A stretch of 64,000 nucleotides of DNA from an archaeon. GTDB taxonomy: Archaea; Thermoproteota; Nitrososphaeria; Nitrososphaerales; Gagatemarchaeaceae. The translations under genes and the position numbers were made by a program. The stretch covers positions 1 through 64,000 of the forward strand of contig JAKAOG010000003.1 in the NCBI GenBank assembly GCA_021823325.1, in the 5' to 3' direction. The notes beneath the pieces were generated by a model. The model worked only from the letters and a program-made list of their open reading frames with translations, did no database searches and was not told where the DNA came from. Below, one piece after another: positions 16,826 to 25,280 of this stretch. Every line of letters starts with the position of its first letter. Positions within the stretch are counted from its first letter, which is position 1.

Positions 16826-19426
16826 ATGGCCGGTCGAAGAGGGTATCCTTATCTGTCGAACCCATCCCACGTGTCCGTTCTCTCCTTGGCCCTTCAATCC
16901 ACCTATCAGACCAAGGGGCTCAAAGAGAAGCTGGCGGAGCTGACGAAGCCGACCGACGACATCGACGAGTCGCTCCTCGCGTCGGCCACCTACGACGGAA
17001 ACACCAGGAAGGCGATACTGAAGCTCTACGACCAGAAGGCCGGGCGGTTCTGGCTCTGGGAGGACAACACGGGGCACAGGCCTTACTGCTACACCAAGCT
17101 CCCGATGGAAGAGCTTGAGAAGGTCCAGAGAAGGAAGGACGTGATAGGGATCGAGGAGGTGGAGAGGGTGGACCTGCTCAACGACTCCACCGTCAAGGTC
17201 AGGAAGATAGTGACGACCGATCCTCTGGCGATAGGCGGCGGCAACGACAGCATAAGGGACGCGATAAAGGCCTGGGAGGCTGACATCAAGTACTATGAGA
17301 ACTACACCTACGACCTCGGCCTCAGGATGGGGACGTACTACAAGGTCGACGGCGGGAAGGTCATCCCGGAGAAGCACCAGGTCCCAGAGAGGGTCAGCCG
17401 GTCCCTCGAGGAGATACTCAAAAGGAACCCGCCTGAGTTCACCCCCTTCCTGAGCGAGTGGGCGGAGCTGCTGAGCGAACCGCTCGCGGACTTCAAGAGG
17501 GTGGCGCTCGACATAGAAGTGGAGAACGAGCCCGGGAGGCTCCCTGACGTCGAGAACCCCACCCGGGAGGTGATAGCGGTCTCGTTCGTGAACCAGACGG
17601 AGAGGGTCGTCTACCTGCTGAGAGGCGCGAGGGACGGGGCCGGGCTGGAAGGCTCGCAGTTCGCATACGTCGTGTTCGACAGCGAAGCTGAGCTCCTCCG
17701 GGCCGTTTTCTCAAAGATAATGGACTACCCCGTCCTCGTGACGTTCAACGGGGACGACTTCGACCTCAGGTACCTCCAGCACAGGGCCGAGAGGCTAGGC
17801 ATCGCCGAGGAGGAAGACCCGATACAGCTCGAGCGCGTGGCGGCGGCGCTCAAGCACGGGATCCACATCGACCTCTACCAGTTCTTCCGCAACCGCTCGG
17901 TCCAGGTCTACGCGTTCGGCAACAGATACACCGAGCACACCCTCGGGGGGATCTCGGAGTCCCTCCTCAACAGGTCGAAGATCGAGTTCGAGGGAGAGGT
18001 AGGAGACCTTCCTCTTTCGAAGCTCGCCGAGTACTGCCTGAACGACTCCCAGCTCACATTCGACCTGACCGCGATGAGCGACTCCCTGGTGATGAAGCTC
18101 CTGCTCATGATCTCGAGGATCGGGAAGATGCCGATGAACGACGTCTCGCGGCTCGGGATATCGAACTGGATCCGGAGCATGCTGTTCTACGAGCACCGCA
18201 GGATAGGGGCCCTGATCCCGAGGCAGGACGAGCTCGCCGACAAGGGGGGAGCATCGTCGAAGGCGGTGATCAAGGGGAAGAAGTACAAGGGAGGCCTGGT
18301 CATCGACCCGACCCCCGGGGTATACTTCGACGTCTCCGTCCTAGACTTCGCGAGCCTCTACCCTTCGCTGATGAAGGTCCACAACCTGTCGTACGAGACC
18401 GTCAACTGCGGCCACCCCGAGTGCAGGGGGAACAGGATCCCTGACACCGACTCATGGGAGTGCACCAGGAAGAAGGGGATCACGAGCCTCGTCATAGGGT
18501 CGCTCAGGGATTTGAGGGTCGGCCACTACAAGCAGCTGGCCAAGGACCCCACCCTCTCCAAGCAGGACAAGGAGCTGTACGGGGTGGTCTCGCAGAGCCT
18601 CAAGGTGTACCTCAACGGGGCGTACGGGTCTTTCGGGTTCGAGTCGTTCGCGTTCTACTGCCTCCCGGTCGCCGAGGCCACGGCCGCCCTCGGTCGGGAC
18701 GCGATCACCAGGACGATCGCAAAGTGCAAAGAGCTTGGGGTGGACGTCCTCTACAGCGACACGGACAGCCTCTTCCTCAGGAGCCCCTCGAAGGAGCAGG
18801 TGACCACCGTTACGCGGTGGGCCGAATCGGACCTTGGGGTCGAGCTGGACCTAGACAAGGTGTACCGGTACGTGGCGTTCAGCAGCAGGAAGAAGAATTA
18901 CTTCGGGGTCTTCCCCGACGGGACGGTCGACATCAAGGGCCTGACGGGGAAAAAATCGATGACCCCCGAGTACCTCAAGAAGGTCTTCTACGAGACCCTG
19001 GACATCCTCAGCTCCGTCAAGAACCCGGACGACTTTGCGCGGGCCCGGACGAACACCATGGAGCTGCTGACGAGGATGATTTCAGACCTGAAGGGGAAGA
19101 AGGTCCCCGTCCAGGAGCTGGCGTTCACGGTCCTGATGGGGAAGCCCACCGACAAGTACAGCGGGACCACCCCCCAGCACGTCCGAGCGGCGAAGCAGCT
19201 GGAAGAGAAGGGAGAAGAGATCAAGGCGGGAGAGATAATCGCGTACGTGAAGACCAAGAACCCGCCCTACGTGAAGCCGGCGAAGATGGCGCGCCCCGAC
19301 GAGGTGGACGCCGACAAGTACATCGAGTATGCGCACTCGATGTTCGACCAGCTGCTGGACGCGCTCGACTTCTCGTTCGACGAGATAATGGGAGCGACCA
19401 CGCTGGACCTTTTCTGGGGCGCCTAG
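16826..19426 (+). CDS. polB: Family-B DNA polymerase
   Basis: Exo I 'VALDIEVENE', motif A 'DFASLYPSLM', motif B 'QSLKVYLNGAYGSFG', motif C 'YSDTDSLF'. Confidence 0.96.
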   Translation: MAGRRGYPYLSNPSHVSVLSLALQSTYQTKGLKEKLAELTKPTDDIDESLLASATYDGNTRKAILKLYDQKAGRFWLWEDNTGHRPYCYTKLPMEELEKVQRRKDVIGIEEVERVDLLNDSTVKVRKIVTTDPLAIGGGNDSIRDAIKAWEADIKYYENYTYDLGLRMGTYYKVDGGKVIPEKHQVPERVSRSLEEILKRNPPEFTPFLSEWAELLSEPLADFKRVALDIEVENEPGRLPDVENPTREVIAVSFVNQTERVVYLLRGARDGAGLEGSQFAYVVFDSEAELLRAVFSKIMDYPVLVTFNGDDFDLRYLQHRAERLGIAEEEDPIQLERVAAALKHGIHIDLYQFFRNRSVQVYAFGNRYTEHTLGGISESLLNRSKIEFEGEVGDLPLSKLAEYCLNDSQLTFDLTAMSDSLVMKLLLMISRIGKMPMNDVSRLGISNWIRSMLFYEHRRIGALIPRQDELADKGGASSKAVIKGKKYKGGLVIDPTPGVYFDVSVLDFASLYPSLMKVHNLSYETVNCGHPECRGNRIPDTDSWECTRKKGITSLVIGSLRDLRVGHYKQLAKDPTLSKQDKELYGVVSQSLKVYLNGAYGSFGFESFAFYCLPVAEATAALGRDAITRTIAKCKELGVDVLYSDTDSLFLRSPSKEQVTTVTRWAESDLGVELDLDKVYRYVAFSSRKKNYFGVFPDGTVDIKGLTGKKSMTPEYLKKVFYETLDILSSVKNPDDFARARTNTMELLTRMISDLKGKKVPVQELAFTVLMGKPTDKYSGTTPQHVRAAKQLEEKGEEIKAGEIIAYVKTKNPPYVKPAKMARPDEVDADKYIEYAHSMFDQLLDALDFSFDEIMGATTLDLFWGA

Positions 19427-20037
19427 ACCCCGAGCCTCTTCTCCAGCCTCGCCCCGGCCGAGTGGTTCGTTATCGGGCCGGCAGAGAGGTTGCCGTTGCC
19501 TATGACGGTGACGACCCCTTCCGGGGACCTGATCCAGGTCGTCCGCAGCGAGAGCTTGACTATCTTCCCCCTGACTCCCCCCGGCCCTCCGTACTGGATG
19601 TCGTCTCCGAGCCTGATGATCCCGTCGCGCTGCAGGAGCACCCCGGAGATGACGTTCGATATGGTGGCCTGGAGGGCGAGCGAGACGGTGAGGCCCGCGA
19701 TCCCGGATATGGTGAGCGCGGTGAGGTAGGAGGAAAGCCCTGCCACGGTCGAAAGGACCCCGACGGCCGCGAGAAGCGTGATCACCCCCATCCATTCAGT
19801 GACGGAGACGGCCATCTGCTTCGACCCCCCGGCCCTCAGAAGGATGCGCCTGAGGACCCTGGTCACCCCTGCGCCGATGAGCACCACCGCGCAGACCGCG
19901 ACGACCGCCTCGGCCACGGTGACCCAGAGCGACGCCGCGCCTGCAGATGTGGCGGCCGAGGTCGACGTCACCTGCAGCAGAGACGCGGCGGCGTGCACGA
20001 AGGAAGCGGCGTCGGCACTTTTGAAAAACGTTTTCAC
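19423..20037 (-). CDS. Small-conductance mechanosensitive channel (MscS family)
   Basis: 'GLTVSLALQATISNVISGVLLQRDGIIRLGDDI'. Confidence 0.88.
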   Translation of the reverse strand: MKTFFKSADAASFVHAAASLLQVTSTSAATSAGAASLWVTVAEAVVAVCAVVLIGAGVTRVLRRILLRAGGSKQMAVSVTEWMGVITLLAAVGVLSTVAGLSSYLTALTISGIAGLTVSLALQATISNVISGVLLQRDGIIRLGDDIQYGGPGGVRGKIVKLSLRTTWIRSPEGVVTVIGNGNLSAGPITNHSAGARLEKRLGV

Positions 20038-20087
20038 CCGTGCGGGGACCTTCAGTTTGAATAGGCGCCTCGGGCAGGGCGGACGCG

Positions 20088-20933
20088 TTGTCTGATTCGG
20101 TCAGGCTCGGGCTCGTCCAGATGTCCATGTCTGACGACGGCAAGGCGAACCTCGCGAAGGCGCTGAGGCTGGCAGGAGAGGCCGTGGCCAGGGGGGCCCA
20201 GGTGGTATGCCTTCCCGAGCTGTTCACGTCGAGGTACTTCCCCACGTCACAGCGCTCCCGACAGGCGCCCGAGCCGATCCCCGGCCCCGCGAGCAGGGCG
20301 CTCTCGAAGGCGGCCAAGGACCTCGGGGCGGTGCTGGTCGGGGGGAGCATATACGAGAAGGACGGGCGGAGGAACTACAACACCTGCCTCGTGTTCGACG
20401 AGAAGGGGAGGACCGCCTCCAAGTACAGGAAGGTCCACGTCCCCCAGGACGAGCACTACTACGAGCAGGACTACTTCACCCCCGGCAGCGGGTACGCCGT
20501 CGCGAAGACCCGGTTGGGGAGGCTGGGGACGCTCATCTGCTTCGACCAGTGGTACCCGGAGGCGGCCCGGGTCAACCGCCTGATGGGGGCGGACATCCTG
20601 TTCTACCCCACGGCGATAGGGTGGGTGAAGGGGATCGACCCGGTCGAGGGGGACTGGAAGCAGGCGTGGGAGTCCGTGCAGGTGGGGCACGCGATAGCGA
20701 ACAGCGTAGTGGTCTGCGCGGTCAACCGCGTCGGGACGGAGGGCGCGACGACGTTCTGGGGGGGCTCGTTCGTCAGCGACCAGTTCGGCAAGGTGATACT
20801 CAGGGCGGGGGACGAAGAGGGGGCGTTCACCGCCGACTGCGACCTCGGGCTGGCCCGGACCGTGGAGGAGGGGTGGGGGTTCTTCAGGAACAGGCAGAGG
20901 TCGACGTACGGGCCGATAGCGAAGCGGCCATGA
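20088..20933 (+). CDS. aguB: N-carbamoylputrescine amidase (carbon-nitrogen hydrolase)
   Basis: 'CLPELFTSRYFPTSQ', 'KYRKVHVPQDEHYYEQDYFTPG', 'LICFDQWYPEAAR' Glu-Lys-Cys triad context. Confidence 0.85.
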   Translation: MSDSVRLGLVQMSMSDDGKANLAKALRLAGEAVARGAQVVCLPELFTSRYFPTSQRSRQAPEPIPGPASRALSKAAKDLGAVLVGGSIYEKDGRRNYNTCLVFDEKGRTASKYRKVHVPQDEHYYEQDYFTPGSGYAVAKTRLGRLGTLICFDQWYPEAARVNRLMGADILFYPTAIGWVKGIDPVEGDWKQAWESVQVGHAIANSVVVCAVNRVGTEGATTFWGGSFVSDQFGKVILRAGDEEGAFTADCDLGLARTVEEGWGFFRNRQRSTYGPIAKRP

Positions 20934-21955
20934 GGGAGACCCCGTCAGGGCTCGGCTACCGCATGCCGGCGGAGTGGGAGAAGCACGAGGCCACCTGGCT
21001 GTCCTGGCCCAAGGACCCCGACACGTTCCCCCCGGAGATCCTCCCGAAGGTCGAAGCGGCGTATGTGAAGATGGTGTCCGCGCTGAGCCGAGGCGAGGAG
21101 GTGCGCATACTCGTCGACGACAAGATGATGGAGGAGAGGGTCAGAAAGCTGCTCGGGAGGGTCGAGAGGGTGAGGTTTCTGGCGTTGAAGACGGCCGACG
21201 TCTGGATGAGGGACTACGGCCCCACCTGCGTCAGGGGGAGGGACGTCGCCCTGGTCAAGTGGAGGTTCAACGCGTGGGGGAACAAGTACGACGACCTCCT
21301 CCCTGACGACGAGGCGGGGGCAAGGCTCGCGGCGCTGACCGGGCTGAGGACGTTCACCCCGGGGGTGGTGCTCGAGGGAGGGTCGATAGACGTCAACGGG
21401 ATGGGCACGGTCCTGACCACGGAACAGTGCCTCCTGAACCCCAACAGGAACCCTTCGCTCGGCAGGGAAGGGATAGAGAGGGTGCTGAAGGACAACCTGG
21501 GGGTCCGGAAGGTGGTCTGGCTGAAGGAAGGCATCGAAGGCGACGACACGGACGGCCATGTGGACGACATCGCCAGGTTCACGGGGGAGAGGGCCGTCCT
21601 CGTCGCGTCGGAGCGGGATGCAGGCGACCCCAACCACGGGGCGCTCAGCGACGACATGGCGCTGCTCAGGGCCGCGACGGACGAGCGCGGGAGAGACTTT
21701 GACGTCCAGGAGGTCCCCATGCCCCCCAGGGTCCAGGCCGAGGACGGGAGGCTCCCGGCCAGCCACCTGAACTTCTACATCGGCAACGGCGCTGTGGTGG
21801 TCCCCACGTTCGGAGGGGACAGCGACAGGGTCGCGCTGAGCGTGATAGGGAAGGCGTTCCCCAAGAGAGACGTGGCGGGCATCGACTGCAGGGCCCTGGT
21901 ATACGGCCTGGGGACGCTCCACTGCGTCACCCAGCAGCTCCCGGCGCCCGCGTAG
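20930..21955 (+). CDS. aguA: Agmatine deiminase
   Basis: 'MPAEWEKHEATWLSWPKDPDTFP', 'MRDYGPTCV', 'EGGSIDVNG', 'DTDGHVDDIARF'; ATGA overlap with aguB. Confidence 0.9.
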   Translation: MRETPSGLGYRMPAEWEKHEATWLSWPKDPDTFPPEILPKVEAAYVKMVSALSRGEEVRILVDDKMMEERVRKLLGRVERVRFLALKTADVWMRDYGPTCVRGRDVALVKWRFNAWGNKYDDLLPDDEAGARLAALTGLRTFTPGVVLEGGSIDVNGMGTVLTTEQCLLNPNRNPSLGREGIERVLKDNLGVRKVVWLKEGIEGDDTDGHVDDIARFTGERAVLVASERDAGDPNHGALSDDMALLRAATDERGRDFDVQEVPMPPRVQAEDGRLPASHLNFYIGNGAVVVPTFGGDSDRVALSVIGKAFPKRDVAGIDCRALVYGLGTLHCVTQQLPAPA

Positions 21956-21958
21956 GGC

Positions 21959-23653
21959 TCACTTGTGCGCTGCTGTCTCGTCGAGTACCCGGGCTGCGAA
22001 GTCGTCCAGCTTCACGCCGAACGTCTGCTCCCCCGACCGGGTACGCACGGCCACGGTCTTCGAATCCTCCTCCTTCTTTCCGACCACGAGCATGTAGGGT
22101 ATCTTCAGCAGCTGGGCGTTCCTGATCTTGGCACCCATCGTCCCGCTCGCGAAGTCTCCCTCTGCCCGCACCTTTCCGGCGACGAGGGCGTCCAGGACGC
22201 TCCTGGCGTAGCCGAGGTGCTCGTCGGAGAGCGGGATCACCTTCGCCTGGACGGGCGAGAGCCAGACCGGGAGGACCCCCTTGTAATGCTCCAGCATGAC
22301 ACCCATGAACCTCTCGAGCGAACCGAGTATCGCACGGTGGACCACCACCGGCGTGTGCTCCTTGCCGTCTGACCCGGTGTAGGTCAGCTTGAACCTCTTC
22401 GGCATCTGGAGGTCGAGCTGGAACGTGCCGCACTGCCACTCTCGCCCCAAAGAGTCCCTGATGTCCACGTCTATCTTGGGCGAGTAGAAGTTCCCCTCCT
22501 TGTCTTTGACCTCGTAGCTCCACCCCTTGCTCTTCACCGCCCGAATCAGGGTGGCGGTCGCCCTCTCCCACTCCTCGTCAGACCCCATGGAGTCGTCCGG
22601 CCTGGTGGAGATCTTCACCTTGTAGGAGAGCCCGAACACGCTGTAGACCCTCGCCATCATGTCGAGCGCCTTCGAGATCTCCGCTTCCGCCTGCTCCTCG
22701 GTTGCTATGATGTGGCCGTCGTCCTGGGAGAGCGCCTTGACCCTGAAGAGCCCGCTCGCCACGCCGCTCAGCTCGTTGCGGAACAGGGGGTCGAAGGTCG
22801 CGTACCTTACCGGGAGCTCGCGGAAACTCCATTTTCTCGTCTTGTAAATCAAGAAGTGCGAGGGGCAGTTCATCGGCTTCATCCCCATCTCCTCGTCTCC
22901 AAGGGCGGTCAGGAACATGTTGTCCTTGTAGTGGGCCGAGTGTCCGCTGACCTGCCAGAGGGCTGTGTTCGCCAGGCTGGGGGTCCCCACCTCCTGGAAG
23001 CCGTCCCTGGCGAGCTCTCCCCTGAGGTAGTCCACCAGTATGTTCCTGAGCCTGAACCCCTTCTCGTGGAGGTAGACCATCCCCGGGGACACTTCCTGGA
23101 AGCTGAAGAGGTCCTGTCTCTCCCCGATTATCCTGTGGTCGGTCTCAGGGAGGTTGACGAAGTCGCTGCGCTTCAGCCTGGCCATCGCCTCGGCTTCGGA
23201 GAGCTCCCGCAGGGCCTTCGCCTTCGGGGCCTGGGGCGCCGTCGCGTTGGAGTAGCTCCTCGACATCTCGGCGAGCGGGTGTCCCTTCACCTTGATCTGC
23301 AGGGACTTGTTCCATCCAAAGGGGGCCCTGTATACCTCCAGCCCGGCGGCCCGGGCGTCCTTCTCCATCTCCAGCAGGAGGGCGAGCGCCTCTTGCGGCG
23401 GGGCGAGGTCCTGGCTGATGTGCGCGAACGGGTAGAGCATGACGCGCTTCGTCCCCAGCTTGGACAGGAACTCCTTCGACTCCGCCACTGCCTTCGCGGC
23501 GAGCCCCGCGTCGTCCCCGCGCTCGAAAGCGGTGAAGAGCACCACGATGTCCGCCTCCTTCACCGTCTTGGGGTCGATCTCTTCGGCGGCCCGGATCTCC
23601 TTCTTGATGGGGGTGTACTCTATGAAGTCGGCGTGCATCTGGAGTATCTTCAA
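21959..23653 (-). CDS. thrS: Threonine--tRNA ligase (archaeal-type N-terminal editing domain)
   Basis: 'MKILQMHADFIEYTP' archaeal editing-domain start; class II core 'GMKPMNCPSHFLIYK', anticodon domain. Confidence 0.93.
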   Translation of the reverse strand: MKILQMHADFIEYTPIKKEIRAAEEIDPKTVKEADIVVLFTAFERGDDAGLAAKAVAESKEFLSKLGTKRVMLYPFAHISQDLAPPQEALALLLEMEKDARAAGLEVYRAPFGWNKSLQIKVKGHPLAEMSRSYSNATAPQAPKAKALRELSEAEAMARLKRSDFVNLPETDHRIIGERQDLFSFQEVSPGMVYLHEKGFRLRNILVDYLRGELARDGFQEVGTPSLANTALWQVSGHSAHYKDNMFLTALGDEEMGMKPMNCPSHFLIYKTRKWSFRELPVRYATFDPLFRNELSGVASGLFRVKALSQDDGHIIATEEQAEAEISKALDMMARVYSVFGLSYKVKISTRPDDSMGSDEEWERATATLIRAVKSKGWSYEVKDKEGNFYSPKIDVDIRDSLGREWQCGTFQLDLQMPKRFKLTYTGSDGKEHTPVVVHRAILGSLERFMGVMLEHYKGVLPVWLSPVQAKVIPLSDEHLGYARSVLDALVAGKVRAEGDFASGTMGAKIRNAQLLKIPYMLVVGKKEEDSKTVAVRTRSGEQTFGVKLDDFAARVLDETAAHK

Positions 23654-23660
23654 TCCGCGC

Positions 23661-23864
23661 TTACCATCTCGAACGTTCTAGCGACCTGGACTTCTTGGTC
23701 GCCTTCTTCCAAGCCTTGTAGTGTTCCTTGCACAGGTAGACCCTCCGCCCTTCCCCTCCGACGCTCAGCCCGCTCCCCCCCATGTCTTCCCTGCTCAGGG
23801 AGCGTTCGGCCTGGTTCTTGCACCCGGTGACCCCGCACCCGACCCCTTTGTCTACCCTGCCCAA
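23661..23864 (-). CDS. Small Cys-rich archaeal protein (67 aa), putative zinc-binding
   Basis: 'CGVTGCKNQAERSLS…VYLCKEHYKAWKKATKKSRSLERSRW'. Confidence 0.6.
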   Translation of the reverse strand: MGRVDKGVGCGVTGCKNQAERSLSREDMGGSGLSVGGEGRRVYLCKEHYKAWKKATKKSRSLERSRW

Positions 23865-23890
23865 GCGATGCCGACCACGGGCGGTGCTAC

Positions 23891-23900
23891 TATATTAAAA
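23891..23900 (+). promoter_or_regulatory. TATA box (tatattaaaa), ~27 nt before TTG 23922
   Basis: Position relative to the proposed leaderless TTG start. Confidence 0.5.
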
Positions 23901-23921
23901 AGGAAAACGGAGGGCGCAGCC

Positions 23922-24539
23922 TTGCTCGACAGGCTCAGGTCAAGGCTGGGCTCATCGCTTTCGTCCGTGGGACTTCTCTTCGCCAGGCTCGAGCTCTCAC
24001 CTACGGCGTGGACGGTAGTGGGGCTCGTCGTTTCTCTCCTTTCGGCATGGTCGTATTCGACGGGGGGGTACGGCGGGGAGCTCCTCGGCGGGGTCCTGAT
24101 ACTCGTGGCGGGGTGGTTCGACATCGTGGACGGAGCCGTCGCGAGGGTCACGGGAAAGGTCTCGGCCAGGGGGGCGTTCCTCGACTCGACCCTCGACAGG
24201 GTCGCCGAGGTGGGCCTCTTCCTAGGGATACTTGTCGGAGGGTATGCGAACCCCGTATTCGTCTTCCTTGGCCTCTCGCTGAGCCTCCTGGTGAGCTACA
24301 CCAGGGCCAAGGGGGACGCCCTGGGAGTGAAACTCGCGGGGGTCGGGATCGGGGAGAGGAGCGAGAGGCTCCTGATACTGGCCATATCGTCGCTGGTCGG
24401 GTTGGTGGGGTGGGGGGTGCTCCTGGTGGTCTTGGTGGCCGGGTTCACCTTCGTCGAAAGGAGCTACACGGCGACGCGCGGGCTGGGCGGCGCGAGTCCG
24501 AAGAGTATTTCTACCGAAAGAGCAACGCCACCGCTCTAG
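23922..24539 (+). CDS. CDP-alcohol phosphatidyltransferase (archaetidylinositol-phosphate-synthase-like)
   Basis: 'DIVDGAVARVTGKVSARGAFLDSTLDRVAE' = DGxxAR…GxxxDxxxD; start placed at TTG 23922 because a TATA box lies inside the longer ORF. Confidence 0.85.
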   Translation: MLDRLRSRLGSSLSSVGLLFARLELSPTAWTVVGLVVSLLSAWSYSTGGYGGELLGGVLILVAGWFDIVDGAVARVTGKVSARGAFLDSTLDRVAEVGLFLGILVGGYANPVFVFLGLSLSLLVSYTRAKGDALGVKLAGVGIGERSERLLILAISSLVGLVGWGVLLVVLVAGFTFVERSYTATRGLGGASPKSISTERATPPL

Positions 24540-24540
24540 T

Positions 24541-25236
24541 TTGGTAGACAAGCCTGGACGGAGGAAGAAGCAGCGCGTCCTCCCCTGGAAGAAGGTCGCT
24601 TCGGTGGCCGTCGTCGTGCTCATCATCGCCGGAGTCTCCTGGATAGTGTACTGGAACCTCATCTACAAGGCGCCGCCGATATACGCCCAGTTCAACACGA
24701 CAGACGGGTCCTTCGAGGTCGAGCTATACCCGGCGTGCGCCCCCCAGACCGTGTCCAACTTCGTCAGCCTCGCGAACTCGGGGTTCTACAACGGACTGGT
24801 GTGGCACAGGATCATCAAGGGGTTCGTGATCCAGACAGGTGACAACGGGACCCGCGGGGGCCTGAACAGCACCAGAGCCACCTGGGGGACAGGAGGGACC
24901 GCGGCCACGATACCTCTTGAACTGTGCGGGTGGCTCCACAACTATGAAGGATACGTGGCGGTCGCCCATACGTCGTCTTCGACCAACGGCGGCTCTCAGT
25001 TCTACATCAACCTCTCGAACAGCACCGCCAACCTCAATCTCGACGGGAGCTACACCGTTTTCGGCAAAGTGATAAGCGGGTGGAGCGTCGTGCAGGCGCT
25101 CGCCAACTCCCCCGTCTGCACCACGTCCACGTGCAACCCCAGCTGGCCGGCGGACGAGCCTTATCCTGCAGTGTTCGTCAACAGCATCGTGATCCAGGGG
25201 ACGTCCCCCGTCAACTCGACGAGCACCACCGCGTAG
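24541..25236 (+). CDS. Membrane-anchored cyclophilin-type peptidyl-prolyl isomerase
   Basis: N-terminal TM then 'APQTVSNFVSLANSGFYNGLVWHRIIKGFVIQTGD', 'NGGSQFYINLS'. Confidence 0.9.
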   Translation: MVDKPGRRKKQRVLPWKKVASVAVVVLIIAGVSWIVYWNLIYKAPPIYAQFNTTDGSFEVELYPACAPQTVSNFVSLANSGFYNGLVWHRIIKGFVIQTGDNGTRGGLNSTRATWGTGGTAATIPLELCGWLHNYEGYVAVAHTSSSTNGGSQFYINLSNSTANLNLDGSYTVFGKVISGWSVVQALANSPVCTTSTCNPSWPADEPYPAVFVNSIVIQGTSPVNSTSTTA

Positions 25237-25280
25237 GCGCGTACGCAACCCATACATCCTCCAGGAAAGCGGCTGGGCCG

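Noticed and set aside
18454-20064. 536-aa + strand ORF across the end of polB and over the mscS gene
   Set aside because: Shadow frame; no recognisable motifs, contradicts strong PolB and MscS frames
20207-21955. 582-aa ORF appearing to fuse an unknown N-terminus to agmatine deiminase
   Set aside because: The N-terminal part is a shadow of aguB; the genuine start is ATG 20930
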